NCBI GenBank assembly: GCA_903835065.1
Contig: CAILLO010000001.1
Location: 124,001 to 188,000, forward strand
DNA from: an uncultured Eubacteriales bacterium
Lineage (GTDB): Bacteria; Bacillota; Clostridia; Saccharofermentanales; UBA5734
Reading direction: 5' to 3'
Length of the DNA: 64,000 nt
Shown in pieces: positions 17,378-26,219 of this stretch (positions are counted from its first letter, which is position 1; every line of letters begins with the position of its first letter). A program made the translations under genes and the position numbers. Under the pieces are notes generated by a model. That model made no database searches and was not told where the DNA came from. It saw nothing but the letters and a program-made list of their open reading frames with translations.

Positions 17378-18094
17378 TCACGGCCTTTCCTGGATTCCGA
17401 AAACGGAGGGGATCTCCTTGGGCGTGTCGAGCAGGACCGCGGCGCCCTCGGTCGCGAGCTCGTCGCGGGATCGGAAGCCCCAGAGGACGCCGACGGGGAC
17501 GAATCCCGCATTCCGCGCGAAAGCCATGTCGCCGCCCGAGTCGCCGAAGTACGCGACGTCGCCGGCGGACGCCCCGAAGGACTGCAGCGCGGCGCCGGCC
17601 GCAGCCGGGTCGGGCTTGCGGGGCACGCCGTTCCGTTCGCCCTCCACGGTCGCGAAGGGCACGTCCGGGAAAAAGTGCGCCGTGAGCTTCTTCGTGAACG
17701 GATCGGGCTTGTTCGAGAGGACGCCGAGCGGGACACCCGCCCGGTGGAGCGCCGCGAGCGCCACCGAGACACCGGGATAGGCGCGCGTCGACTTGTCCCA
17801 GCCGGTGGCGTAGGTGTCGCGGAAGGTCTCGCGGATCGCGGGAGCAAGCGACCGGGATCGCTCGTCGGCTTCGGTCCCGGGCAGGCCGGCGAGGAGCATC
17901 GATCGGCGGGAGGCCAGACGGGCGAGCTCCTGGGCGCCCGTTCCGACCAGGAGGCGGTATTCGGCCGTCGCGACCGGGCCCATTCCGTGCTCCGCCAGCG
18001 CCTCGTTCATCGAGCGGGCGAGATCGGCGAGCGTGTCCAGCAGCGTGCCGTCGAGGTCGAAGAGGGCCATGCGGGGCTGGTGGAACATCGACAT
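17378..18094 (-). CDS. HAD-family phosphatase, phosphoglycolate phosphatase-like
   Basis: A 238-residue HAD-IA hydrolase. Motif I is FDLDGTLLDT (nucleophile Asp12), motif II is GVLSNKP, motif III is the lysine in RKPDP and motif IV is YFGDSGGDM. A helical cap lies between motifs I and II (about residues 20-95). The closest well-known members are Gph-like phosphatases, but the substrate cannot be read from sequence. GGGGGAGGGC precedes the ATG. It sits between the acyltransferase-like and DUF3810 genes in the long operon. Confidence 0.88.
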   Translation of the reverse strand: MSMFHQPRMALFDLDGTLLDTLADLARSMNEALAEHGMGPVATAEYRLLVGTGAQELARLASRRSMLLAGLPGTEADERSRSLAPAIRETFRDTYATGWDKSTRAYPGVSVALAALHRAGVPLGVLSNKPDPFTKKLTAHFFPDVPFATVEGERNGVPRKPDPAAAGAALQSFGASAGDVAYFGDSGGDMAFARNAGFVPVGVLWGFRSRDELATEGAAVLLDTPKEIPSVFGIQERP

Positions 18095-18104
18095 GCCCTC
18101 CCCC

Positions 18105-18902
18105 TCAGAACGCGCCGAGCGCGTGCAGGAGATACAGGACGCCGAGCAGGACCGGCTGGTGAAGCACGTAGAACGCCAGGGCGTGGCGTCCGACGAAGCG
18201 GACGGGCGCCGTGCCGCGCTGCACGGCCGTATTGGCCTGGAGCCGCGGGAAGGCCGACGTGCGCGTGATATACAGCGTGCGGCCGATCACGATGCCGATC
18301 AGGAAGAATCCGAGCCAGGGGATCATCGGCATGTAGTCTCCCATGGAGACGGAGATCGCGCCGCTCTGCCAGAAGAACGGGAGGTGCCACGCCGACGGCG
18401 GGATTCCGAGGCTGCCCGTCGCTCCCTGCGCCCACAGGACGACGGCGGCGAAGAGGACGAGGAACGCATCCCCGCCCCGGGTCGGCGCCCCGTTCGGCGA
18501 ACGGCGGCGCTCGATGGCCTCGACGGTGGCGTAGAGGAGCGTCCCGACGGCGAGCAGGTGCAGCACGTTGAAGAAGATGAACTCCTGGTCGCCGGAAAGG
18601 ACGGAATACACGGACGTCGCGGCGGTGAAGAGCAGCGCGACAACGAGCAGGCGCAGTCCGCGCTTCGCGTTGCTGCGCGTGAAGGATCCGCAGATGCCGG
18701 AGACCACGAGGAAGACCATGACGAAGGGCAGGCGCACCCAGTCGATGAACCAGGGCTTCTCGATGAAGGCGAAGAGGGGGAGTCCGAATTCGAAGCGCAG
18801 GTCGAACGCGAAGTGGTGGAGCATCATCATGACGACCGCGATGCCGCGGAGGAGGTCGAGTTCGAACGCGCGCTCGCGCTTCATGCCGTCACGCGGTTTC
18901 AA
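18105..18902 (-). CDS. DUF1624 / heparan-alpha-glucosaminide N-acetyltransferase-like membrane protein
   Basis: A polytopic membrane protein of 265 residues with about seven hydrophobic segments. The opening RAFELDLLRGIAVVMMMLHH, with a histidine pair in the first helix, is the hallmark of DUF1624 and HGSNAT-like proteins, which are thought to move acetyl groups across membranes. GGAGG lies six bases before a TTG at 18902; the alternative ATG at 18884 lacks a ribosome site. The gene overlaps the end of the acyl-CoA ligase fusion by 14 bp, which suggests coupling: the ligase could supply an acyl thioester to this membrane transferase. That link is inference. Confidence 0.83.
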   Translation of the reverse strand: MKPRDGMKRERAFELDLLRGIAVVMMMLHHFAFDLRFEFGLPLFAFIEKPWFIDWVRLPFVMVFLVVSGICGSFTRSNAKRGLRLLVVALLFTAATSVYSVLSGDQEFIFFNVLHLLAVGTLLYATVEAIERRRSPNGAPTRGGDAFLVLFAAVVLWAQGATGSLGIPPSAWHLPFFWQSGAISVSMGDYMPMIPWLGFFLIGIVIGRTLYITRTSAFPRLQANTAVQRGTAPVRFVGRHALAFYVLHQPVLLGVLYLLHALGAF

Positions 18903-21411
18903 TCGAGGCCTCCGACTGGAGCCCGAGAAGCTCCACCGCCCATTCGCGGATCTTGTACTTCTGTACCTTCCCGCTCGCGGTCATCGGGAACGAGTCGACG
19001 AAGCGGACGAAGCGAGGCGTCTTGTGGCGGGCCATCCGGGTGCGGACGTACTCCTGGATCGACTCCTCGGTGGCGGTCGACCCGTCCTTGAGGACGATGC
19101 AGGCGAGCACCTCTTCCCCATACTTGCGGCTGGGGACGCCCACGACCTGGACATCCTTGACGTCCGGGCACGTGTAGAGCAGTTCCTCGATCTCCTTCGG
19201 GTAGAGGTTCTCGCCTCCCCGGATGATCATGTCCTTGATGCGGCCGGTAATCTTGTAGTACCCGCGGTCGTCGCGCACGGAAAGGTCGCCCGTGTGCAGC
19301 CAGCCGTCGGCGTCGATCGCCGCCGCCGTCGCCTCGGGCATCTTGTAGTATCCCTTCATGATGTTGTATCCGCGGACGACGAACTCGCCGGTGCATCCGA
19401 ACGGGACCTCCTCGTTGGTCGCGGGGTCGACGATGCGGCACTCGATGCCCGGCAGCGCGCGGCCGACGGTCGCGACGCGGTCCTCCAGCGCCTCGTCCGT
19501 GCGGGTCTGGGTGCAGACCGGCGAGGATTCCGTCTGCCCGAACGCGATCGTGATCTCGGAGACGTGCATGCGGGTCACCACCTGCTTCATCACCTCGACG
19601 GGGCATGGGGAGCCGGCCATGATGCCGGTGCGCAGCGTCGACAGGTCGAACTTCGCGAAGTCCGGGTGGTCGAGCACGGCGATGAACATCGTCGGGACGC
19701 CGTTCATGCCCGTACATCGTTCGGCCTGGATCGCCTGGAGGCACTTCGAGGGCTGGAAGTAGTCGAGAGGGACCATCGTCGAGGCATGCGTCACGCAGGC
19801 GAGGATCGAAAGCACGAGCCCGAAGCAGTGGAAGAACGGCACGGGGATCAGCAGCCGGTCCGCCGTCGACAGCCGCATGCAGTCGCCGATCTGGAGTCCG
19901 TTGTTGACGATGTTGAAGTGGGTCAGCATGACGCCCTTCGGGAAGCCGGTCGTGCCCGACGTGTACTGCATGTTGATCACGTCGTGCGGCGAGAGGGACG
20001 CGCCGATGCGCTCGACCTCGCACGGGTCGACGGAGTCCCCCAGCGCGACAAGGTCCTTCCAGGAGAAGGTGCCGGCGTGAGGGACGGGGTCGATGCAGAC
20101 CACGCGGCGCAGCAGCGGAAGCCGGACGCTCTCGAGCCGGCCGGGGGCGCAGCGCGCGAGTTCGGGACAGACCTCGTCGAGGATCCCGACGTAGTCGGAG
20201 TCCTTGTACCCCTGGATCAGGACCAGCGTCGTGGAATCGGACTGGCGCAGCAGGTATTCGAATTCGAAGACCTTGTAGCTGGTGTTGACGGTCACGAGGA
20301 TCACCCCGATCCGAGCCGTCGCGAAGAGCAGAATCAGCCATTCGGGACGGTTGGTCGCCCAGACGGCGACGTGGTCGCCCTTCTTTACGCCGATCGCGAG
20401 CAGTCCGCGCGCCACGGCGTCGACGTCGGACAGGAATTCGCGATAGGTTCTGTGGTAGGGCGGCTCCATGTAGGCGACCGCGGGCTGGTCGGGGTGGCGC
20501 GCGGCGACGTCGGCGAGCAGTCCGCCGACCGTCGTCTCGAGATGGACCGGGGCGACGCCGGCTTCCGTGGCGGCCGGAGCGACCGGGGCGACGATCTCCG
20601 CGCCTTCCGCGAGGAACCGCTTCATGTACTCGGCGAAATGCGGGAAGACGACGGCGGCGTCCTCGAGGTCGCGGCTCCAGCGCTTCACCCATTCGAGCGA
20701 GACGAATCCGTCGTAGCCGCGCCGCCGGAGCAGCGTGAGGGCCTGCGCGACCGGGACGTCGCCGTAGCCGGTCATCCGGTACTTCAGCTGGCCGTTCTCC
20801 ATCACGGAGTCCTTGACGTGTACATAGCGGATCGTGTCGCCGAGCTGTTCCAGCGTGGTTTCCGGAGACTCGCCGAAGTACCGGTACGGGTGGTGGACGT
20901 CCCAGAGGACACCGACCGATGGGGAGCCGACGCGGTCGACCAGCGCGCGCAGCCGGCGGGTATCGGCGTATGCGCCGTTGGTCTCGACCAGAAGGACGAC
21001 GCCGCGCAGGGATGCGTGAGCGGCCAGGGCGACGAGGCCTCGTTCGACGGCTCGGTCGTCCACGGCGCGGTCGGGAGCCGGATTCCGGTCCGCGAGGATT
21101 CGGACGTAGCGGGCTCCGACGGCGGCGGCGAGGTCGATCGACTCGAAGCCTTCCTCGAGCGCGCTCCGGTCCTCCAGGCCTTCGCAGACGCAACAGGAGG
21201 AGGTGATGCAGGAAAGGGAGACGCCGAGGGCGGAGAGGCGCCGCAGGGTGGCCTCGCGCTCGGACGGGCGGAACGGGGCGGCCCTGGCGGCGGAAATCTC
21301 CTGTCCAACCCCGCGGACTTCGATGCCGTCGAATCCGAGGTCCTTGGCCATCGAAACGATTTCGTCCCAGGACCAGTCCGGACAGCCAAGCGTCGAGAAT
21401 GCGGTCTTCAT
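18889..21411 (-). CDS. fusion of a sugar-phosphate-isomerase-like TIM barrel with an acyl-CoA synthetase
   Basis: An 840-residue two-domain protein. Residues 1-275 are an AP-endonuclease-2/xylose-isomerase-like barrel that keeps the expected metal ligands: Glu143 (LVETN), Asp171 (LWDVHH), His198 (VHVKD) and Glu240 (SLEW). Residues about 290-835 are an AMP-forming ligase with the P-loop YTSGTTGFPKG (483-493), FGQTESS (624-630), WLHTGDL (704-710), GRIKD (723-727) and the catalytic Lys815 in TASGKVQKYK. Both halves look active. The start at 21411 follows GGAGGA. The substrate is unknown; the ligase half is FadD/AcsA-like. It lies between the pantothenate kinase and a membrane acyltransferase-like gene. 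The reading frame is continuous, so this is a true fusion and not two genes. Confidence 0.9.
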   Translation of the reverse strand: MKTAFSTLGCPDWSWDEIVSMAKDLGFDGIEVRGVGQEISAARAAPFRPSEREATLRRLSALGVSLSCITSSCCVCEGLEDRSALEEGFESIDLAAAVGARYVRILADRNPAPDRAVDDRAVERGLVALAAHASLRGVVLLVETNGAYADTRRLRALVDRVGSPSVGVLWDVHHPYRYFGESPETTLEQLGDTIRYVHVKDSVMENGQLKYRMTGYGDVPVAQALTLLRRRGYDGFVSLEWVKRWSRDLEDAAVVFPHFAEYMKRFLAEGAEIVAPVAPAATEAGVAPVHLETTVGGLLADVAARHPDQPAVAYMEPPYHRTYREFLSDVDAVARGLLAIGVKKGDHVAVWATNRPEWLILLFATARIGVILVTVNTSYKVFEFEYLLRQSDSTTLVLIQGYKDSDYVGILDEVCPELARCAPGRLESVRLPLLRRVVCIDPVPHAGTFSWKDLVALGDSVDPCEVERIGASLSPHDVINMQYTSGTTGFPKGVMLTHFNIVNNGLQIGDCMRLSTADRLLIPVPFFHCFGLVLSILACVTHASTMVPLDYFQPSKCLQAIQAERCTGMNGVPTMFIAVLDHPDFAKFDLSTLRTGIMAGSPCPVEVMKQVVTRMHVSEITIAFGQTESSPVCTQTRTDEALEDRVATVGRALPGIECRIVDPATNEEVPFGCTGEFVVRGYNIMKGYYKMPEATAAAIDADGWLHTGDLSVRDDRGYYKITGRIKDMIIRGGENLYPKEIEELLYTCPDVKDVQVVGVPSRKYGEEVLACIVLKDGSTATEESIQEYVRTRMARHKTPRFVRFVDSFPMTASGKVQKYKIREWAVELLGLQSEASIETA

Positions 21412-21450
21412 GTCGTTCCTCCTCGGACGTTCCTGCATGGCGGCGGATCT

Positions 21451-22284
21451 TCAGGTGGCCGAGCCCTGCTCCGGGGAGCACAGGGCGGCGCCGATGGCGG
21501 TCGCGTATTCCGCATCGGGTGGTATCAGGAAGCGGGTGTCGTAGAGTTCGGCGAGGCCCTCGAAGATCGGGCGGGACTGCGGCACGATCGTGAGGTTCCC
21601 CGTGAGGACGACCTGCAGCGGGTTGCGGTCACGGGAGACCATGGCGGCCATCACGCCGATCGTCTGGAAGACGAGGTTCAGGATGCCGAGTGCGACGTCC
21701 TCGCGGCTCGCACCGTCGGAGATCCGTCCGAAGTTGGAGGCCGTCGAAGTCGGGGGCAGTCCGGGGATCTCGTTCTCCGTGATGTCGCCGATCATGAGGT
21801 CCACGTGGGACAGGTCCCCGGACGCCGCGAGCTCGACGAGGAGGTCGAAGTCGCGGACGTTGAGCATGCGGTTGGCGAGTCCGAGCAGCGTGCCGCCACC
21901 GACGCCCGTGCCGCCCAGGTGCCGGATTCCCTTCTCGTCCGCCTTGACGAAGGCCGTGCCGGTTCCCATGCTCACGACGACGGCCTCCTGGAGACCCGAG
22001 AGCCGGAGCCCCCCGAGCCCGATCGCGAGGAACTCGGGTACGCGGATCGTGCGGACGCCGAGGAGGTCCCCCTTCAGGAAGGAGGCGCCGACGCCGGTCG
22101 CCATGATTCTCTCGATCCGCCCCAGTTCCAGGTGGTTGACGCTGAGGAACTTGCCCAGCGCGCCGAACGCGGAAGCGACGGGGTCCGTCGCCTTGACGAG
22201 GAGTGGAGCGACGACGTCTCCGTCGCGCAGACCGACGATCTTGGTCGTGCTGCCACCGATATCGAGTCCGATCACCATGCCCAT
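21451..22284 (-). CDS. coaW: type II pantothenate kinase
   Basis: Phosphorylates pantothenate, the first step of coenzyme A synthesis. The 277-residue protein has an actin-like ATPase fold: the phosphate-1 loop is GLDIGGSTTKI near the start, then VVVSMGTGTAFV and GGTGVGGGTLLGLA. Type II enzymes occur in staphylococci, some Bacillota and eukaryotes; they are usually insensitive to CoA feedback (family knowledge). GGAAGG precedes the ATG. It is 31 bp after a glycosyltransferase and 39 bp before the barrel-ligase fusion, which would use CoA. Confidence 0.9.
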   Translation of the reverse strand: MGMVIGLDIGGSTTKIVGLRDGDVVAPLLVKATDPVASAFGALGKFLSVNHLELGRIERIMATGVGASFLKGDLLGVRTIRVPEFLAIGLGGLRLSGLQEAVVVSMGTGTAFVKADEKGIRHLGGTGVGGGTLLGLANRMLNVRDFDLLVELAASGDLSHVDLMIGDITENEIPGLPPTSTASNFGRISDGASREDVALGILNLVFQTIGVMAAMVSRDRNPLQVVLTGNLTIVPQSRPIFEGLAELYDTRFLIPPDAEYATAIGAALCSPEQGSAT

Positions 22285-22314
22285 GGAGAATCCTTCCTGC
22301 CCGGCCGGCTCACG

Positions 22315-23364
22315 TCAGACCAGCATGTTTCCGGCGTCCGCGATCCGGTATCCGATCCGCGTGACGAACCGTCCGATTCCGCCCTGGAGCCGCGCGAGCG
22401 AAACCAGGGGAACCCGAGAGACCTTCCGGTAGATTGCGGGGCGCGTCCTCCTGATCCAGTCGAAGAGGCCGGCCTTCTTCCGCTCCTTGTCGTCGCGGTC
22501 GCTCAAGGTGAGCGTCCCCAGGGTCACGACGAGGAACGCCGCCAGGACACCGTCTAGGTACCGTCGCTGGGAACGGACGGCATCGCGAGGGACGCGGTCC
22601 ATCTCGGCGACCAGGGCGCGGCTGACGCGCATGCGGTCGTCCGTGTGCTTCAGGGCGAAGGACGTCGACACGGATTGGCCGGGCCGCCCGAGGTGGTATA
22701 CGTAGAGGGGGAACGGAAGGTGGTAGAACCGCTTCGCATGGGCGAGCGGCACGAAAGTGTACAGCGCGTCGACATAATACGTCTTGTGGGGCAGGTGGAG
22801 GTGCGAATCGTCGAGGTGCGCGCGCCGGAAGACCAGTGAATGCATCGAGAGGGTCTCGCTGAAGACGAACCTGCCGACGTCCTTCCACCCGAAGGTGCGG
22901 TTCGAGGGAATGGCGTGACGGAACCCGCAGTACCGGCGCTTCCCCGTCGATTCGTCCTCGTAGGCCCGCTCGAGCACCAGCGCGTCGATCTCCAGGCCCC
23001 GGTCGGTCATCCAGCGGAGGAAGGCCGCGACCTTGCGGAGGGCCCCGGGGAGGACTTCGTCGTCGCTGTCCACGACGAGGAAATAGACGCCTTTCGCGGA
23101 CTGCCGGGCGTAGTCGACGGCCGAGCCGTGCCCGCCGTTCACCTTCGAAAGGACCTTCAGGCCGGGATGCCGCGTCTCGTATCGAAGAGCGACTTCGGCG
23201 GAGCCGTCGGTGGATCCGTCGTCGACGACCAGGATTTCGAGGTCCTCCCTCGGGTACGGTCCGTCGTCGTGGACCAGGGAGTCCAGGCAACGGGAAACGC
23301 ACCCCTTCATGTTATAGAGGGGTACTCCGACGCTGAGGATGGGGCACTGGGGCGAAGACACCAT
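22315..23364 (-). CDS. family 2 glycosyltransferase
   Basis: A soluble GT2 of 349 residues. The GT-A core is at about residues 9-120 with SVGVPLYNMKGC, VVDDGSTDGS, KVNGGHGSAVD and VDSDDEV (the metal-binding DxD). The C-terminal half carries SRRA/acceptor-like features but no clear membrane helices. It is similar in layout to enzymes that decorate teichoic acids or capsules. It has its own promoter and GGAGGT before ATG at 23364, making it the first gene of the long unit down to 13481. Confidence 0.87.
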   Translation of the reverse strand: MVSSPQCPILSVGVPLYNMKGCVSRCLDSLVHDDGPYPREDLEILVVDDGSTDGSAEVALRYETRHPGLKVLSKVNGGHGSAVDYARQSAKGVYFLVVDSDDEVLPGALRKVAAFLRWMTDRGLEIDALVLERAYEDESTGKRRYCGFRHAIPSNRTFGWKDVGRFVFSETLSMHSLVFRRAHLDDSHLHLPHKTYYVDALYTFVPLAHAKRFYHLPFPLYVYHLGRPGQSVSTSFALKHTDDRMRVSRALVAEMDRVPRDAVRSQRRYLDGVLAAFLVVTLGTLTLSDRDDKERKKAGLFDWIRRTRPAIYRKVSRVPLVSLARLQGGIGRFVTRIGYRIADAGNMLV

Positions 23365-23386
23365 TCGACGACCTCCGGGTCAGATG

Positions 23387-23392
23387 ATTATA
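23387..23392 (-). promoter_or_regulatory. -10 box of the GT2-coaW operon
   Basis: TATAAT on the minus strand, 22 bases before the gene start and immediately downstream of the sepF terminator. The -35 region is not recognisable. Confidence 0.5.
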
Positions 23393-23399
23393 TCATAGG

Positions 23400-23436
23400 A
23401 AATGAAAAGGACGGAGCCCGGAATGCGGGCTCCGTC
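23400..23436 (-). terminator. intrinsic terminator after sepF
   Basis: Perfect 11-bp stem, 23410-23420 with 23426-23436 (GACGGAGCCCG and its complement, 5-base loop), followed on the minus strand by CTTTTCATTT. It separates the sepF unit from the next operon. Confidence 0.85.
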
Positions 23437-23484
23437 GTGTCTTCGAATGGGCCGTGCGGGCGGTTCGGCGGGTCGTCGTCGTTG

Positions 23485-23970
23485 TCAGTAGGAGGAAGGG
23501 ATCCCCTGGGCCCGCACGTATTCGGTCGCGTCGGGCGCATTGTCATCGACGAGCGCGGTGCTGCGGGGTACGGCGACGAAGATCGTGGGCGACACCTTGT
23601 GGACCTGTCCGTCGATCGCGTAGGTCGCTCCGGTGATGAAGTCGATGACGCGCTGGGCGACCTTCTGGTCGACCTTCTCGAAATTGCAGATCACGGTCCG
23701 ACCGGAGCGGAGGTGGTTGCAGGCCTCCTGGGCCGTGTCGATCGCTCCGGGCTGCATGATCACGACCTGCGGCCCCACGGCGGTGCGCATGTCGACGACC
23801 TTCGGCTGGCGGCGGAACAGTCCGCTCTTCTCGCGTCCCGACTCGTTCGGCACGGAAATCTCGGCGGCGGGTTCGAACCCCTCGTCGTAGCTGGTCTCTT
23901 CGTCTTCGTACGGATCCTGCGAATCCCATCCGGTGACTTTGCTGAAGATCCGGTTGATGAACTCGGCCAT
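23485..23970 (-). CDS. sepF: cell division protein SepF
   Basis: Membrane-associated FtsZ anchor of Gram-positive bacteria; 161 residues. It begins with the short amphipathic helix MAEFINRIFSKVTGW, has an acidic linker (about residues 17-45) and ends in the SepF core (about 65-150) with FEKVDQKVAQRVIDFITG. The start at 23970 is set by GGAGGATTTGCA before ATG; earlier in-frame ATGs lie in the promoter region. It follows yggS, the classic yggS-sepF order, but also has its own promoter at 24008-24036 and a strong terminator. Confidence 0.95.
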   Translation of the reverse strand: MAEFINRIFSKVTGWDSQDPYEDEETSYDEGFEPAAEISVPNESGREKSGLFRRQPKVVDMRTAVGPQVVIMQPGAIDTAQEACNHLRSGRTVICNFEKVDQKVAQRVIDFITGATYAIDGQVHKVSPTIFVAVPRSTALVDDNAPDATEYVRAQGIPSSY

Positions 23971-24007
23971 TGCAAATCCTCCTTCGGAACGAACCGTCCC
24001 ATGTGTG

Positions 24008-24036
24008 ATTATAGGAGGGCCAGACCCCGGAAACAA
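24008..24036 (-). promoter_or_regulatory. sepF promoter
   Basis: The -35 TTGTTT at 24031-24036, a 17-bp spacer and the -10 TATAAT at 24008-24013. It gives sepF a transcript of its own within the larger operon. Confidence 0.7.
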
Positions 24037-24086
24037 CGCTTCGGGGAAGATGTAAGGCACATGTAACCGCTTGGAAACAGTGCGGT

Positions 24087-24818
24087 TCAGGCTTTGGGAG
24101 AGCGACCTCCGAAGATCGCGGTGCCGATCCGGACGTGCGTCGCTCCGCAGGCGATCGCGACCCGGTAGTCCGAGCTCATGCCCATCGACAGGACATCGAA
24201 GCCCGAAGCGTCAAGCGGCGGGAGGCCGGCACGGATGCGGGACGCGAGGTCGGCCAGGCCTTCGAACACGGGGCGGACGGTCTCCGGATCCTCGACGGGC
24301 GGCGCCATGGTCATCAGTCCGCGCAGCCGGACGCCCGGCATCGCGAGCCCTGCCGCGACGGCGCGCGCGGTCTCCGACACCTCGAAGCCGTGCTTGGTCT
24401 CCTCCCTCGACACGTTGACCTGGAGCAGCACGTCGGTGACGAGACCGCGCGCCAGGCTTCGACCGGAGATCTCCGCGAGCAGGTCCAGGGAATCGACCGA
24501 ATGGATCATGGCGACGCGACCCACGACATACTTGACCTTGTTCTTCTGCAGGGTCCCGATCAGGTGCCACGAAGCGGAAAGGCCGGCCGCGCGGAACGCG
24601 TCCTCCTTGGCGACGAGCTCCTGGACCCGGTTCTCGCCGAGATCTCCGGCCCCGGCGCGGAACGCCTCCATCGCGTCCTCGGCGGGGAACGTCTTCGTGA
24701 CCGCGACCAGCGTGACGGATTCCGGCGCCCGTCCGCAGGAGACAGCCGCATCATCGATCCGCGCACGGACGCTCCGCAGTCTCTCCGCGATGACGGACGT
24801 TCCTTCTGCCGGATTCAT
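24087..24818 (-). CDS. yggS: YggS-family PLP homeostasis protein
   Basis: A 243-residue PLP-binding single-domain barrel (alanine racemase N-terminal fold) that keeps free PLP in check. The PLP lysine is in LVAVTKTFP (near residue 42); other motifs are LGENRVQEL, WHLIGTLQKNK, MTMAP, LSMGMSSDY and VRIGTAIFG. It has no C-terminal domain, as usual. Its ATG overlaps the HlyD-like gene's stop by 4 bp. Upstream in the same operon lies another PLP enzyme. Confidence 0.95.
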   Translation of the reverse strand: MNPAEGTSVIAERLRSVRARIDDAAVSCGRAPESVTLVAVTKTFPAEDAMEAFRAGAGDLGENRVQELVAKEDAFRAAGLSASWHLIGTLQKNKVKYVVGRVAMIHSVDSLDLLAEISGRSLARGLVTDVLLQVNVSREETKHGFEVSETARAVAAGLAMPGVRLRGLMTMAPPVEDPETVRPVFEGLADLASRIRAGLPPLDASGFDVLSMGMSSDYRVAIACGATHVRIGTAIFGGRSPKA

Positions 24819-26209
24819 CCGATGAACTCCCCTTCCACGATGGAGGTGGGGTCCACGACCAGGATGCCGTAGGCCGAGATCGGGTAGGCCGCATCCGGAA
24901 GCGATTCGACGATCGCCTCGTCGCGGTCCGCCGCGAGCACCCGCATGTCGGCGAGACGAACGTAGCCGTCCTTGACCACCTTCAGGACCGCCGTCTTCTT
25001 CTCCCTGTCATAGGAAACGAACGAGGAGACCGAGACCTTCAGCCCTTCGTCCGTGCGGACGACCAGCAGGACGTCCTCGGTCCTGCGATCCGCGAACCGC
25101 TCGACGAGCAGATCCGTCCGCAGAACCAGGAGCACGCCGGACTCCGTGTTCTCGGAGCGCACCACGCGCGCCTCGATCGGTTCGGCCAGGTCCGAAGGGA
25201 ATCGGACGGTCTGCATCTTCTCCTGGATGAAGGAGGAGGCGTCGACGCCCTGCACGACCATCGCGAAGTACTGGTACGGACCCTCGATCGTTTTCAGGAC
25301 CGGTACGCCGGCCGCCACTTCCTTCGACCCATCCACGCGCTTCGGAACCGTGGAGAGCCTGGAAAGGATGTCGGCCGCCGTGATGGCGGTCACGCAGTCG
25401 AGCGGAAGCGCCGCTTCCAGTCCGTCCGTCTCGTAGGCGACGATTCCGGGTCTGGACGCGAACAGCGAGGTGGAGGCCAGCCCGAGGGCCTGCTCCAGCG
25501 AGGTCTTCTTCGCCAGGAGCTGGTCGAGGCGGGCGTCCTGGAAATCGACCGTCGACAGGTCGGCGTCGCGTCGGTCGATCAGGATTCCGATCGACGAGGA
25601 GATACGGGAGACGCCCGTCAGGTCCGAGCGGTCGGCCAGCCGCCGGATCCGCTCGGCGAGGACCGCGAGGTTCTGGTCGGCTTCATCGAAGATCGCCCGC
25701 GCGGCGGTCCCCTTCCCCCGAAGCATGAGATCCCGCTGCAGGTCGGCGATCTGCTGGGCCAGGTCGTTCAAGTCGGAGAGCGTCGAAAGGCCGTTCTTCG
25801 GGGTGAGATAGGCGAGCAGGCCGCCGGTGGCGACGCGCGAACCCTCCGACGTCATAGGGCGGAGCGTTCCCGTCGCGTTCGCGTTGTACACCGTCTCGTC
25901 GCGGACCAGAAGGGCCTTGGCGGAATAGGTGCGCTCGAGGGTGCCTACCTTCAGGAAGGCGAGTTGCGGGCGGGCTGTCGCCCCCTGCGCGAACGTCATC
26001 GCGACGAAGACGCCCGTGCCCAGCACGAGGAGGACGGAGAGCAGGACCACGACGGCCCTCATGCGCGCCTTCTTCGCCGCGATGCGTTTGAGCGCCTCGT
26101 CCACGGGAGGCCTGCGACCGGACGGAGGAGGAGTGCCGCGGCGGACGGGCGAGGCCGCGCGGGTTGCAGGCGGAGTGCGGGTCGGTTCCCTGGGACCGGC
26201 GTTGCGCAT
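24815..26209 (-). CDS. HlyD-like membrane-anchored periplasmic-adaptor-type protein
   Basis: A 464-residue protein: a Pro/Arg-rich N-terminal tail (residues 1-45), one membrane helix (about 50-72, VVVLLSVLLVLGTGVFVAM), then a barrel-sandwich-like region (RTYSAKALLVRDETVYNANATGT, in pieces across 95-120) and a helical hairpin. No matching transporter is nearby. Clostridial genomes commonly carry this kind of protein directly upstream of yggS and sepF, which suggests a role at the septum rather than in efflux; that is inference. GGAGG precedes the ATG at 26209. Confidence 0.78.
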   Translation of the reverse strand: MRNAGPREPTRTPPATRAASPVRRGTPPPSGRRPPVDEALKRIAAKKARMRAVVVLLSVLLVLGTGVFVAMTFAQGATARPQLAFLKVGTLERTYSAKALLVRDETVYNANATGTLRPMTSEGSRVATGGLLAYLTPKNGLSTLSDLNDLAQQIADLQRDLMLRGKGTAARAIFDEADQNLAVLAERIRRLADRSDLTGVSRISSSIGILIDRRDADLSTVDFQDARLDQLLAKKTSLEQALGLASTSLFASRPGIVAYETDGLEAALPLDCVTAITAADILSRLSTVPKRVDGSKEVAAGVPVLKTIEGPYQYFAMVVQGVDASSFIQEKMQTVRFPSDLAEPIEARVVRSENTESGVLLVLRTDLLVERFADRRTEDVLLVVRTDEGLKVSVSSFVSYDREKKTAVLKVVKDGYVRLADMRVLAADRDEAIVESLPDAAYPISAYGILVVDPTSIVEGEFIG

Positions 26210-26219
26210 GGTGCCTCCT

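Noticed and set aside
18568-22557. A plus-strand open frame of over 1300 codons opposite the barrel-ligase and coaW genes
   Set aside because: It is an antisense shadow of GC-rich genes: Arg/Asp/Val-rich, no domain, no ribosome site, while the minus strand encodes recognisable proteins throughout.
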